Shown here piece after piece: positions 1 through 7,962 of a stretch of DNA of 64,000 bases. The notes under the pieces were generated by a model. The model did no database searches. It was not told the DNA's origin and worked only from the letters and a program-made list of their open reading frames with translations. A program made the translations under genes and the position numbers. This stretch comes from an uncultured Lachnospiraceae bacterium (GTDB lineage: Bacteria > Bacillota_A > Clostridia > Lachnospirales > Lachnospiraceae): NCBI GenBank assembly GCA_902801585.1, contig CADCIU010000003.1, forward strand, positions 1-64,000, written 5' to 3'. Within the stretch, counting starts at the first letter, position 1; every line of letters begins with the position of its first letter.

Positions 1-280
1 TTGTCATATATTCGATTGTTATGGGATTTCGGATGCCTGGCTGGCAGGTCATCCGCTGTACTCCTGAGCTTTTGTTCTCTCAGCAGCAACTCTGATATCA
101 TACATCAGGCCGTTTAGATTGTCAAGCACTTTTTTGAGATATTTTTAAGATCTTATGACCTTAATCTCTGTTGTGTTTGCCTCTCTTTTTGACGGCAAGT
201 GGTATTATATCAATTTTTCCTTTCCGATGCAAGCACTTTTTAAGATTTTTTAATCTTATTAACTTTTAGGGAAAGAAAAA
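1..280. other. AT-rich intergenic stretch, no gene seen
   Basis: No convincing coding frame. The stretch is much more AT-rich than its neighbours and carries two related blocks, at about 120-155 and 229-262, each with the core CAAGCACTTTTT followed by A/T runs and an AAGATCTTA- or AATCTTA-like end. They look like a diverged direct repeat. It lies just downstream of the tRNA-Ser terminator on the minus strand. What lies left of it is outside the window. Confidence 0.4.
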
Positions 281-320
281 GTTAATTTCGTGATTTCCAC
301 CGAAATCTGCCGAAATTAAC
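281..320 (-). terminator. Intrinsic terminator of tRNA-Ser
   Basis: Perfect 10-bp arms GTTAATTTCG (281-290) and CGAAATTAAC (311-320) enclose a second inner stem GATTTC/GAAATC. Read on the minus strand the hairpin is followed directly by TTTTTCTTTCCC. It sits 33 bases past the 3' end of the tRNA, where a tRNA terminator is expected. Confidence 0.75.
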
Positions 321-353
321 TCCCGGGAGCTTCACAAAGTGAATCTCCAAAGC

Positions 354-440
354 GGAGAAAGAGGGATTTGAACCCTCGCGCCGGTTTCCCGACCTACACC
401 CTTAGCAGGGGCGCCTCTTCAGCCTCTTGAGTATTTCTCC
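354..440 (-). tRNA. tRNA-Ser, anticodon GCU
   Basis: The reverse complement folds as an 87-nt class II tRNA: acceptor arm GGAGAAA pairing with TTTCTCC, a T-arm with GGTTCAAATCC, and a long variable arm, which is typical of serine tRNA. The anticodon loop CTGCTAA gives GCT (plus-strand positions 404-406), reading AGC/AGU serine codons. The CCA end is not encoded. A consensus promoter lies upstream and a hairpin terminator downstream, so it appears to be a single-gene transcript. Confidence 0.96.
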
Positions 441-488
441 TCGCCTGATAGTGTATATAATTGCGCGTTTTTTTATGACGCATTGTTC

Positions 489-517
489 ATTATACAGAAA
501 CTGCGGTTTCTTGTCAA
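489..517 (-). promoter_or_regulatory. Consensus sigma-A promoter of tRNA-Ser
   Basis: On the minus strand TTGACA (512-517) is followed after exactly 17 bases by TATAAT (489-494). Both hexamers match the vegetative consensus perfectly, as expected for a stable RNA gene. Transcription would start near 482, about 40 bases before the mature tRNA. The spacer holds a small GAAACCGCAGTTTC palindrome. Confidence 0.85.
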
Positions 518-597
518 TTACAAGATACAGGAATTTTTATCTCTTCCTATACTATATATTCTACTATCTATATTTTACTATCTCTTTTACTATGTGC

Positions 598-660
598 CCT
601 GTCGTGCGTCAAAGGATCTCTGTCCGGATAAGCCAACAGGTCCTTTTGGCGCACGACAGG
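598..660. repeat. Long imperfect hairpin downstream of the HIT gene
   Basis: The arms 598-616 and 641-660 are complementary over about 19 bp with one G-T pair and one bulge (outer ends CCTGTCGTGCG and CGCACGACAGG). The loop also contains CTGT/ACAG arms. It starts 8 bases past the stop of the HIT gene. No T-run follows on the minus strand, so it may be an mRNA-stabilising or palindromic repeat element rather than a classical terminator. Confidence 0.6.
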
Positions 661-668
661 ATCCGTCT

Positions 669-1076
669 TCACACGATCTTGCGAAGCACCTGATCCAGCT
701 CTTCGGAGGAAGGATTTGTGGGCTTCCAAAGGATATTCTGCCTGTCACCGGCATATCTGGGAATGACATGGATATGAAAATGGTGAACCGTCTGCCCCGC
801 CGTCTCACCGTTGTTCTGCACCAGGTTGAGTCCGTCCGCACCGAGTTTGTCCTTTAAAAGAACCGCTGCTTTCTGCGCCGTTATCATTGCCTGCGCCGCC
901 ACATCAGCAGGAATGTCAAACAGGTTGCTGTAATGCTCCTTGGGCAGAACCAGCGCATGTCCTTCCGTTGCCGGCCCGTTATCGAGTATCACCCTGAAAA
1001 GGTCATTTTCATAGACTGTCCTGCTCGGAATCTCTCCGTTTGCGATCTTACAAAAAATGCAGTTATGATCCTTCAT
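669..1076 (-). CDS. HIT family nucleotide-binding hydrolase
   Basis: A 135-residue histidine-triad protein. The N-terminal CIFCKIANGEIPS is typical of the HinT/Hit branch, and the triad HFHIHVIPR near residue 95-105 carries the catalytic His that cleaves the phosphorus-nitrogen or phosphoanhydride bond of nucleoside monophosphate conjugates. The length is normal for the family. The frame is open further upstream, but the ATG at 1076 is preceded by AAGGAGGAG at good spacing, so it is taken as the start. The gene follows the FHA gene of the tad cluster by 65 bases on the same strand; the functional link is probably none. The cellular substrate cannot be read from sequence. Confidence 0.93.
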   Translation of the reverse strand: MKDHNCIFCKIANGEIPSRTVYENDLFRVILDNGPATEGHALVLPKEHYSNLFDIPADVAAQAMITAQKAAVLLKDKLGADGLNLVQNNGETAGQTVHHFHIHVIPRYAGDRQNILWKPTNPSSEELDQVLRKIV

Positions 1077-1141
1077 TACGCTCCTCCTTATAACCAAGCA
1101 TTTTGGCTTTTGCATGATTATAACAAGATGACCGGCAAATT

Positions 1142-2524
1142 TCACCTGTATTCATACTCCAGATTTCCGAATTTCACTTCATCTCCCCTTTGGACCCTTC
1201 TTCTTTCGTTCGGAGAAAGCTTAACTCCATTGATCCATGTCCCGTTCGTGCTGTCCAGATCACGGATCTCAATGCCGCCGTTTTCTCCGCGGTAAATCCT
1301 GGCATGGACTCTGCTCACAGACGGATCCTCCAATATGACATCCGCGTAGGCTTGCGCTTTTCCGATCGTGACCGGAAGATTTTTAAGGTCGATCCGGTTT
1401 CCTCTCTCCGCTCCATAGAGTCTTCCGATCATGTCTCTTTCGCTGAACCTCACCGTGTTCTCGGCTTCTTCTCCCAAAAGATAGTCCTCAGCCTTATCTC
1501 TCCGCATATAGTCCGGAAGGCGAATCTCGTCACTCTCTATGTAGTGCGGTTCGTTTTTCTCCTCCTCCATTTTCTGTTTTTTCCGCTCCCTGCGCTTTCG
1601 GATGATCGCTTCCGAAATGACAAGGACAGCGGCAAGCAGGAGAAGAACAGTGCCTGCAATGCACAATCTTCTCTCCCTTTGCGAGATATAGAGGAAATAC
1701 TGTACGGCGATCAGACCACCTGCGCCGCCCAGCGCTGCCGTAACCAGAAGAACGCGGATCAATATTCCTGCATACTTCCCTATGCCTTCCCCGTTTTTTT
1801 CTTCATTTTCTTTTCCTTTTCTTTCCTTGTTGGGCTTTTTTTCTTCCCGGCTGCGCGGGCGCGGTCTTGCCCTTTTGCGCGCTTCCCCGGACTCCTCCTC
1901 CCGCTTCCTATCTTCCCTGCGCTCCTCAGCCTCTTCATATTCCCATACCTGTGCGGTTTCGATCCCGGATGCTTTGAACTGCACTGTCATATGCGGTTTT
2001 TCTGACGCTTCCTCGCGTATGGCTTCCCGCAGCGTCTGACGGCTGCCTCCCGCCAGAGAACAGAGTCTGTAAGCTGCTGCTGCCGCGTTCTTGTCCGTTC
2101 CGTCAATCCCGTCTGCCAAAAAACGGAAGACCTGAGGTTCAGTGATCTCCCCCGGATAGTATGTGAAACAGTAACTTCCCGTTTGAAAATCATAGAAAAC
2201 CTGTTCCTCATCCAGCACCAGATGCTGTTCGTCCAGTAAGTATTTTGACATCGAGCCGGAAACCTGATCGACAGCCTTTAGGAACTTGAACAGCTCCGTG
2301 CCCGGAATCTTTCTCGCTTCGTAGAGCGCCATAAGGCTCTGTTTGCCCGTTATGTCATAGTACAGGAACCGCTCGCCGTCGATATGTCTGGTCCCGCAGG
2401 AAAGCAGTCCTTCGATCCTGTTCATTTCCAGCATCCTGTACTGGTACCCGGTCGTCTCCGCCTCCGGGGGGCATTCAATGATCATATAGCTGCGTATTGT
2501 GTCTTTATAATAAGTTGCTTCCAT
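1142..2524 (-). CDS. DUF6382-like protein with membrane segments and C-terminal FHA domain
   Basis: 460 residues. The N-terminal 180 residues resemble the DUF6382 module often fused to FHA domains in Clostridia. A strongly charged Lys/Glu/Arg linker follows, then two hydrophobic segments (about 250-305), and a C-terminal forkhead-associated domain (about 380-458) with the conserved GKA..., SVSRVHARI and DLDSTNGTWING elements that bind phosphothreonine. It is the last gene of the tad pilus operon, 25 bases after a TadE-like gene. FHA proteins at the end of Tad clusters are common in Firmicutes; a role in phospho-dependent control or assembly is inference. No kinase is encoded nearby. Confidence 0.85.
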   Translation of the reverse strand: MEATYYKDTIRSYMIIECPPEAETTGYQYRMLEMNRIEGLLSCGTRHIDGERFLYYDITGKQSLMALYEARKIPGTELFKFLKAVDQVSGSMSKYLLDEQHLVLDEEQVFYDFQTGSYCFTYYPGEITEPQVFRFLADGIDGTDKNAAAAAYRLCSLAGGSRQTLREAIREEASEKPHMTVQFKASGIETAQVWEYEEAEERREDRKREEESGEARKRARPRPRSREEKKPNKERKGKENEEKNGEGIGKYAGILIRVLLVTAALGGAGGLIAVQYFLYISQRERRLCIAGTVLLLLAAVLVISEAIIRKRRERKKQKMEEEKNEPHYIESDEIRLPDYMRRDKAEDYLLGEEAENTVRFSERDMIGRLYGAERGNRIDLKNLPVTIGKAQAYADVILEDPSVSRVHARIYRGENGGIEIRDLDSTNGTWINGVKLSPNERRRVQRGDEVKFGNLEYEYR

Positions 2525-2549
2525 TTATTCCCATTTGCCTGCCTTTCTG

Positions 2550-3014
2550 CTAATGTTTCCCGGAAAGTGCTTCCTGCGCGATCGCCATGACCCGGCGGTA
2601 TCTGCGGAACGAGAAGGGAGGATCCGTCTTTCTCGCTTTCATGGAGACCGACAGATTCCAGCCCTCTGCGTCCGTTCCGGTCATCAGTGCAGGCGCCATC
2701 ACCCCCGAGGCTGTCGCAACGGCCTCTCTGCCTCCACTCACCTCCGCGGTACAGCCGTTCAGCATAAAATAGCCGGACGTGTCGACACCCTCGTTATCGC
2801 GCGATCCTTTTCCCCGCTGAATACTGACCCTGTAAGCCGCCGTATAGAGATCCTGCGTCATCCGGCATCGGTCATAGAGGTAAAATGTCAAATACAGCAG
2901 CATGATCACCAGCGCAAATACAATCGGAAACACCATTGCAGCCTCAAGCGTCAAATATCCCCTGAGACTCTTTTTCTTCTTTTTCACGCGCTCTCTGCTG
3001 CTCTGCGATGTCAT
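2550..3014 (-). CDS. TadE-like pseudopilin
   Basis: About 154 residues. A Lys/Arg-rich cytoplasmic stretch precedes GYLTLEAAMVFPIVFALVIM, a pilin-like hydrophobic helix with the conserved Glu at position 5 after the processing site, as in TadE/TadG minor pseudopilins. The rest is a periplasm-side or surface domain without recognisable motifs. Two starts are possible: ATG at 3014, preceded by GAGG at 8 bases, and ATG at 3056, which would overlap the upstream peptidase stop by 4 bases. The first is preferred on the ribosome binding site. Likely processed by one of the two prepilin peptidases of this operon. Confidence 0.82.
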   Translation of the reverse strand: MTSQSSRERVKKKKKSLRGYLTLEAAMVFPIVFALVIMLLYLTFYLYDRCRMTQDLYTAAYRVSIQRGKGSRDNEGVDTSGYFMLNGCTAEVSGGREAVATASGVMAPALMTGTDAEGWNLSVSMKARKTDPPFSFRRYRRVMAIAQEALSGKH

Positions 3015-3052
3015 CTCTGTTTCCTCTTTTTTATTTTCTCCAACCCGTTCTC

Positions 3053-3514
3053 TCATGCTCCGAATATCGCTGTCGGAAGCTGTATTTGGACCAGCCGCAG
3101 GCTTGAAGCCGCGGCAAGAAGCGGTATAAAGGCAATTTCTCTCTCTTCTTTACCGCGCCCTGTCAAAAGAGTGACGGCTCCGGTCAGAACACTCAGCCAA
3201 AGCGCCCCTGTTAATATCGGGAGGATCTCGTACAAACCTGTACACATTCCGCATGCCAGTATACAGAGACCGTCCCCCTCTCCGACCGCTCCCCTTGTTC
3301 CAAATGAAAGCAATAAGAACAGTAACCCGGGCATGGCTCCGGTCCAATACTCTCTTTTGACCAGTCCCCCGCCGGTCCATAGATCGGCTGCAAGGACCGC
3401 CACCAGAAACACGGCAATGATACAGACCGGGATCCTTCTGGTCTTGTGATCCGGTACTGCCGCTGCCCACAAAAAAGCGCAGGCAGCCCCAAGTCTTATC
3501 GTCTGTTCATCCAT
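3053..3514 (-). CDS. A24 prepilin peptidase, second copy of the tad operon
   Basis: 153 residues, almost entirely hydrophobic, with the two aspartates of A24 peptidases: D in VPDHKTRRIP near residue 22 and D in GEGDG near residue 80. These membrane aspartyl proteases cut the leader of type IVb pilins. It is short, as in the TadV/CpaA group, and lacks an N-terminal methylase domain. It lies between two TadE-like genes, 4 bases after the upstream stop. The operon begins with another member of this family (10962-11411), so the two may divide substrates between the Flp pilin and the TadE-like proteins; that is inference. Confidence 0.88.
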   Translation of the reverse strand: MDEQTIRLGAACAFLWAAAVPDHKTRRIPVCIIAVFLVAVLAADLWTGGGLVKREYWTGAMPGLLFLLLSFGTRGAVGEGDGLCILACGMCTGLYEILPILTGALWLSVLTGAVTLLTGRGKEEREIAFIPLLAAASSLRLVQIQLPTAIFGA

Positions 3515-3518
3515 TTTT

Positions 3519-4445
3519 CTAATGCGCTCCCCCGCATTTGGAGCAGGGCCTGTAATTCTTCTCGGCTTCTTCCCCGCTCATGGTCGACACATGCCTCACC
3601 AGGCCGCTGCAATTCCGGTCTGCGTGATACCGGTTCCCTTCCTTCGTGATAAAGACGCTCCCGCCTCGTCCGGGCCGGCAGCACTCGCAGGGATAATACT
3701 TGGACCCGTCAGCACTGCGAAGCTGTGAGACCTCCGATGCGGGCACCGACCGGATCTGCGGGTTGAGATAAATACACCCCGGATCTCTGTGGTACACTTC
3801 TCCGTAACGTGTCACCAGCACTTTGTCCTCGTCAGAACTCCCGCCGCCGGAAGAAGAACCGCTCCCCTCCGTCCACCCCACCCAGGCATGTCCGCAGTAG
3901 CGAGCCTGCATGGAAAAATCGGGAAATGCTACGACGCGGATGAAGGGGCGGATCCTGCAGTTGACTATGATCTCCACCCTGTCCCCATCCGTCATGATCT
4001 TTGATTCTGCAAACGACAGCCCTGCCCTGCCGCCGACCACACAGGAATGATTCCAAAAGGGATCTCCCAAATAGGAGGTCACTTTATTTCTGACGAAGGT
4101 CTCCGACAGGATCAGGGACGACGCGCCGCTCAATTCCGCAGCGTCGGAATCCGCGTCTCCCGCAGCCTCGCCCGGTTTGCCGAATCTCGTGTAATACGCC
4201 GCCTCACAGACCTGCTCTCCCGCCTGCTGCAGCGCTGCCTGCAGGCCGCTCTGCAGACGGATCGCATCAAATAAAAACAAGAGATTCATGACAAAGAAGA
4301 TGAACAACGGAACCGTTGCAGCCGCTTCCAGCGACATGCTGCCGCGGACAGAATGCCGGAGCGATGTCCTTGCAGTGCAGTCTGATGCCCGGAGAGGCTT
4401 TTTGTTGTGGAAATCATCATTTTGACTGCGATCTGTCAAGAACAT
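3519..4445 (-). CDS. TadE-like pseudopilin with two C-terminal Cys/His modules
   Basis: 308 residues. The pilin-like segment SMSLEAAATVPLFIFFVMNL (about 36-55) marks a TadE-family pseudopilin. Residues 210-305 hold two tandem copies of a module of the form VYH-x4-C ... YYPCECC and RYHADRNC ... YRPCSKC, that is one His and three Cys each, resembling a small zinc-binding fold found in Ada-type or nuclease-associated domains. A Gly/Ser linker (SGSSSGGGSSDED) separates the two parts. The start ATG at 4445 has AGGAGG 11 bases upstream. An extracytoplasmic zinc site or a disulfide-linked module at the pilus base or tip is possible. Metal binding is not shown. Confidence 0.8.
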   Translation of the reverse strand: MFLTDRSQNDDFHNKKPLRASDCTARTSLRHSVRGSMSLEAAATVPLFIFFVMNLLFLFDAIRLQSGLQAALQQAGEQVCEAAYYTRFGKPGEAAGDADSDAAELSGASSLILSETFVRNKVTSYLGDPFWNHSCVVGGRAGLSFAESKIMTDGDRVEIIVNCRIRPFIRVVAFPDFSMQARYCGHAWVGWTEGSGSSSGGGSSDEDKVLVTRYGEVYHRDPGCIYLNPQIRSVPASEVSQLRSADGSKYYPCECCRPGRGGSVFITKEGNRYHADRNCSGLVRHVSTMSGEEAEKNYRPCSKCGGAH

Positions 4446-4460
4446 CGCTCCGGCATCCTC

Positions 4461-6008
4461 CTAGTTGTATCCGTTTGTCCCGTTGTACTCAAATGTCCTG
4501 CCGCATGCCTGCGCTGCTGCCTGCATACGGAACTCGTCGAGACACAGGTCGAACCTGAAGTCCCTGTTCCCTGTGATCTCACGCACATCCATCTCCATGA
4601 TGTCCATGGTCCTTTGGGTCTTGGTGCTGCTCCCTTCCAGGATCAGAAGGCCCTGCAGATAATCACTGTATTCCAATCCTTCCCCGCAGTCCCTGTCCCG
4701 CACTGCCCCCATCGGATTTAAAAGCTCATACAGCTCGGTCTGCCAGCTCTCAGACGTCTTTGTGAGAGGCACCCTGCCCCCTGTCATCAGAATCCTCACG
4801 TCCTGGACGCTCTCAAGATAGCTCCATGCAAGGGCCAGCGCATTGGAAAGCACTTCTTCCAGTTCCGGATTCATCATGATCAGTGCCGCGGCGGTGGCCA
4901 CAAAGTGTACTTGTCCCATTCTTCCCTCGTCGCTGAACAGATACGCACAATTGGAAGCTTCCCGGATCAGCAGAAGCCTGGCTGCTGTCCCCTCCAGATT
5001 CTCTTTGTCCGACCCTTTTCCGCATAGGATGTATTCCGTCTGATACCGAAGCTTTCCGTCGTCGAGCGGCTTTGCACAGTTCCCTGTTTTTTCATAGATA
5101 TAACGGTCGAACAGGATCTCGTCCGCCATGGGATAACCATGTGAATTCTCGGCCATCATCCCCGAACCGAGGTGTACGTCCCTTGCACAAAGATGGTTCC
5201 CTGTATCGATCTGCTCATCGGATAACGTCTGAAGATCCCCAAACACCTGCGTGAGGATAGGTAAAAACCGGAAAGATTCCAGGTGGTCGACCATGTCCTC
5301 GGCCTCCGACGGTTCATCAGATGCCGCCTCCCGTTCCGTCTCAGAAACTTCTTCTTCATTTTCCTCCTTGCGCTCATTTTCTTCTCTCTGCTCCTCTCTC
5401 CCGTTCCTGAGTGCCTGTTTGAGTTCTTCAGAGTTTTCGTCCGTCCTCGTCGTCCACTCTCTTCCGCTGATCTCAAGTCCTTTCCACCGGTCCGCGCTGA
5501 CAAGAATATCCGCGATCACGCTGCCGGCCGGGTCTGCCGCCATATATGCATACACCTGCTCTCTGACTGCACGTCCGTTGTTGTCGCAGGCATACCTGGC
5601 GTCCGTGACCTGTGCGTCGATGATCTTGAGGGACGTCCAGTCACGGCTTACGCCGAACAGGCCTGCCGCCCTTCTCTCACAGTTCTTTTCCATATATCCT
5701 CTCAGATGCTGTGCGAACACTTCATTTCCGCCGCCGGCCCCTCCATAAGAGGTATCCGTCATGAATAGGTCATACCGGCTGTGAAGTTCCCTGTGAAACT
5801 CTGCCAGAGAAGCATTCTGTGCGATCCTGCAGACACTCTCCGTCTGCATGCGCGCGGCCCCTATGCGGGCCCCCAGGATCAGCACCGTATACAGACTGAG
5901 CGTCACCGCCAGTGTGAGCGCCAGATACAGCGTGATGGAGCCGTCCACAGCTCTTTTAGATATTTCAATTTTCTTTCGGGGGCGTTTTGCCGCCCCCTTC
6001 ACACACAT
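4461..6008 (-). CDS. DUF5702 / TadG-like pilus-associated protein
   Basis: About 515 residues. One N-terminal membrane helix (ITLYLALTLAVTLSLYTVLIL) follows a basic stretch, as in TadG-like proteins, and the following LAEFHRELHSRYDLFMTDTSYGG is typical of DUF5702. A long acidic region rich in Glu (about 205-240) separates two outer parts. The frame is open upstream into the pilin gene; the ATG at 6008, 20 bases after the pilin stop, is chosen although no strong ribosome binding site is visible. A GC-rich hairpin (5978-5997) lies inside the first codons, so translation may be coupled to or limited by structure. Probably a low-abundance surface component of the Flp apparatus. Confidence 0.78.
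   Translation of the reverse strand: MCVKGAAKRPRKKIEISKRAVDGSITLYLALTLAVTLSLYTVLILGARIGAARMQTESVCRIAQNASLAEFHRELHSRYDLFMTDTSYGGAGGGNEVFAQHLRGYMEKNCERRAAGLFGVSRDWTSLKIIDAQVTDARYACDNNGRAVREQVYAYMAADPAGSVIADILVSADRWKGLEISGREWTTRTDENSEELKQALRNGREEQREENERKEENEEEVSETEREAASDEPSEAEDMVDHLESFRFLPILTQVFGDLQTLSDEQIDTGNHLCARDVHLGSGMMAENSHGYPMADEILFDRYIYEKTGNCAKPLDDGKLRYQTEYILCGKGSDKENLEGTAARLLLIREASNCAYLFSDEGRMGQVHFVATAAALIMMNPELEEVLSNALALAWSYLESVQDVRILMTGGRVPLTKTSESWQTELYELLNPMGAVRDRDCGEGLEYSDYLQGLLILEGSSTKTQRTMDIMEMDVREITGNRDFRFDLCLDEFRMQAAAQACGRTFEYNGTNGYN
5978..5997 (-). promoter_or_regulatory. GC-rich hairpin just after the pilin gene
   Basis: Seven-base arms GGGGGCG (5978-5984) and CGCCCCC (5991-5997) with a six-base loop, placed about 30 bases after the pilin stop and within the first codons of the next gene. 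No T-run follows on the minus strand, so it is not a simple terminator. It could protect the 3' end of an abundant pilin mRNA or lower downstream translation. Confidence 0.55.
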
Positions 6009-6027
6009 CAATAAAGCCAAAACCCGC

Positions 6028-6225
6028 CTAACACTTTCTGCTGAACGCTGAAGATATAATAGAATTACTGTCGCTGTTGATTTTCTGAAACACTTTTTTG
6101 ACGAGGTCATTGAGCTGCTTTTTGAAGATAATGACCAGTCCGATCAGGACCACGATGATCAGTATGATCTCGACGGTACCCATTCCTGTTTCGTCCGCCC
6201 AAAATGCTTTTGCCGTATTTCCCAT
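6028..6225 (-). CDS. Flp1-type major pilin subunit
   Basis: 65 residues with the architecture of a type IVb Flp pilin: a short leader, then ADETGMGTVEIILIIVVLIG with Gly before Met/Gly-Thr-Val-Glu (the cleavage-site and +5 Glu pattern), one long hydrophobic helix, and a short polar tail. The ATG at 6225 has AAGGAG eight bases upstream, preferred over an upstream in-frame codon at 6315. It sits between tadC and the TadG-like gene. This would be the polymerised subunit of the pilus, cleaved by the operon's prepilin peptidase. Confidence 0.88.
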   Translation of the reverse strand: MGNTAKAFWADETGMGTVEIILIIVVLIGLVIIFKKQLNDLVKKVFQKINSDSNSIISSAFSRKC

Positions 6226-6344
6226 TTTCCGACTCCTTTCCTGTTCCGCTGCGTCTACCGTTCCCCGGCTGTTTTCCGATCCTTTCTGCCCTTTTTTGTC
6301 AGGGCAGTCTTTCAATCAGCCTTTATTCTTTCGGACCTTTTCAT

Positions 6345-7919
6345 TCAGCCCGCAAAGCTGTAATAGGCAGGTATTATAATGATCAGCATCGTGATCGCCA
6401 GCATCATCACCATCGGCAGAAGTAGTTTCGTCTCGGCCTCCTCTCCCAGTTTTCTCGCTGTGTTCCGCCGCTCCTCGAAGGATGCTTTGGCTTCCTGCTG
6501 CATTACAGTCAACAGTTCCTGGTTGCCTTTCCTGAGATTCTGCGCCAGCAGTGTGCACAATTTAGTATATTGTCTCGATCTGCACCGCTGTCCGAACCTC
6601 TCATAGGCCTCCGTCTCAGGAACGCCGCTGGTCAGCTCTCTCATCACGAGAAGGATCTCCTCGTATGCGCCGTGTTCCGCCATTCCCTCTTCTCTTTGTC
6701 TTGTATAGTCCTCTCCGAGTTTTATGAATGTGCTCCGGATGCTCATTCCCGCGCCGAGATAGAGAACGAATTTGCTGACGATCTGCGGATAGTCCAACAC
6801 CATCTGTCTCTCTCTGAGGACCACTTTCTGATGGAGCCTGCTGCCCATGGATACAGCCGCAAGAAATGACACTGCTGCTGCAAACAGTATCACAGCGATC
6901 CCCGAGTCCGGAGCCTTCTCCTCCCATATAAGTTCTGTGTTCCCGGCTTCTGTTTTCCCAAGTTCTGTGTTCCGGTTCTCTGTATTTTGATTCTCTGTAT
7001 TTTGATTCTCTGTATTTTGACTCTGCGTTTTCTCAAGATCTGTCGGCAGCGGCAGTACGTCATCCGATACGCTCTTCTCATCCGCTTCCCGGATGGCCTC
7101 CCGGATCCGAGCGGACAGTTTTTCTTCCTCTGTCAGCCGCGGCGGGAACACGACGGCTCTGTATTCCTGTTCAAACCGCAGACCTTCAGGCGTGCCGTTG
7201 TCATAGCTGAGAACGGCTGTGAGAAGGACTTCCCGGCTGTCATTTTCCTCCATCGCCAGATTGCCGACTTTCCCGTCGGAATCGATCAGAGCATAGCTGC
7301 TGCTCTCCCATGCGATCTTGAACGGGTACCCTTCCACACTTGTCGGAAGTTCCATCGGAAAAGTAACGTGTTCCAGCGTACTGTTCTGACCGAGAATCCT
7401 GGCAGGAAGAAGCCGGAACAAATCCGAGGCCAGCTTCTCTGCCTCTGTCTCGCTGTATCGCTTTGATCGGACATTCAGTCGATAGCTCCCCTGATAGACC
7501 GCTTCGCTTTCCTTTTCAAGGATATAGGCGTCGACCTGTGTGCTCCGGTCTTCCCCGCCGATCTCATCGCGGACAAGTTCATTGGAATCTGTCAGGAGCA
7601 TGTTCCCGCCGGCCGCAGCATAATTCGCAGCAGCCAGCAGGTCGCCGGCGAGAATGATCAGAAGTACAATGCGGATTCTTTCGATATAGAATCTCTTCTC
7701 CTCTTTCCGGAGCTGTCCGAAAGGATACAGAAGTGCCAGGTCCCTTCTGACGCCGCCTTCACGGTACGTGCCGCGTCTTTTTGCGATCCGCCCGAGTCCT
7801 TTTCCCTTGCGGTACAGATACTCTGCCATTTTCCGGGTCCCTATTTTCGCTCCGTCCCTTGAGACGAAGGCAAGGATCAGATAACCTGCTGCGATCAGCC
7901 CGTAAATATAGATCTCCAT
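6345..7919 (-). CDS. TadC-like type II secretion F-domain membrane protein
   Basis: 524 residues. The C-terminal third (about 355-520) is a T2SSF domain with helices and the motifs ELTSGVPETEAYERFGQRC and GEEAETKLLLPMVMMLAITM typical of TadC inner-membrane platform proteins. The N-terminal part has two membrane segments and a large extra domain (about 120-290) not usual for TadC, then an Asn/Thr/Glu/Gln repeat linker (DNA repeat 6976-7020). Start ATG at 7919 has GGGAGGAG three bases upstream. With TadB it should form the membrane platform moved by the TadA ATPase. The large N-terminal insertion is the odd feature. Confidence 0.85.
   Translation of the reverse strand: MEIYIYGLIAAGYLILAFVSRDGAKIGTRKMAEYLYRKGKGLGRIAKRRGTYREGGVRRDLALLYPFGQLRKEEKRFYIERIRIVLLIILAGDLLAAANYAAAGGNMLLTDSNELVRDEIGGEDRSTQVDAYILEKESEAVYQGSYRLNVRSKRYSETEAEKLASDLFRLLPARILGQNSTLEHVTFPMELPTSVEGYPFKIAWESSSYALIDSDGKVGNLAMEENDSREVLLTAVLSYDNGTPEGLRFEQEYRAVVFPPRLTEEEKLSARIREAIREADEKSVSDDVLPLPTDLEKTQSQNTENQNTENQNTENRNTELGKTEAGNTELIWEEKAPDSGIAVILFAAAVSFLAAVSMGSRLHQKVVLRERQMVLDYPQIVSKFVLYLGAGMSIRSTFIKLGEDYTRQREEGMAEHGAYEEILLVMRELTSGVPETEAYERFGQRCRSRQYTKLCTLLAQNLRKGNQELLTVMQQEAKASFEERRNTARKLGEEAETKLLLPMVMMLAITMLIIIIPAYYSFAG
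6976..7020 (+). repeat. Three perfect 15-bp tandem repeats inside tadC
   Basis: TTCTCTGTATTTTGA occurs three times without interruption (6976-6990, 6991-7005, 7006-7020), with degenerate copies to the left. In the minus-strand protein this encodes an NTENQ pentapeptide repeat in the linker. Copy-number changes would keep the frame. Confidence 0.9.
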
Positions 7920-7962
7920 AATCTCCTCCCATGCCGATGCGCGTATCGTATGCACTGCAAAC

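Noticed and set aside
6976..7020. Frameshifting phase-variation tract
   Set aside because: The unit is 15 bp, so changes in copy number keep the reading frame.
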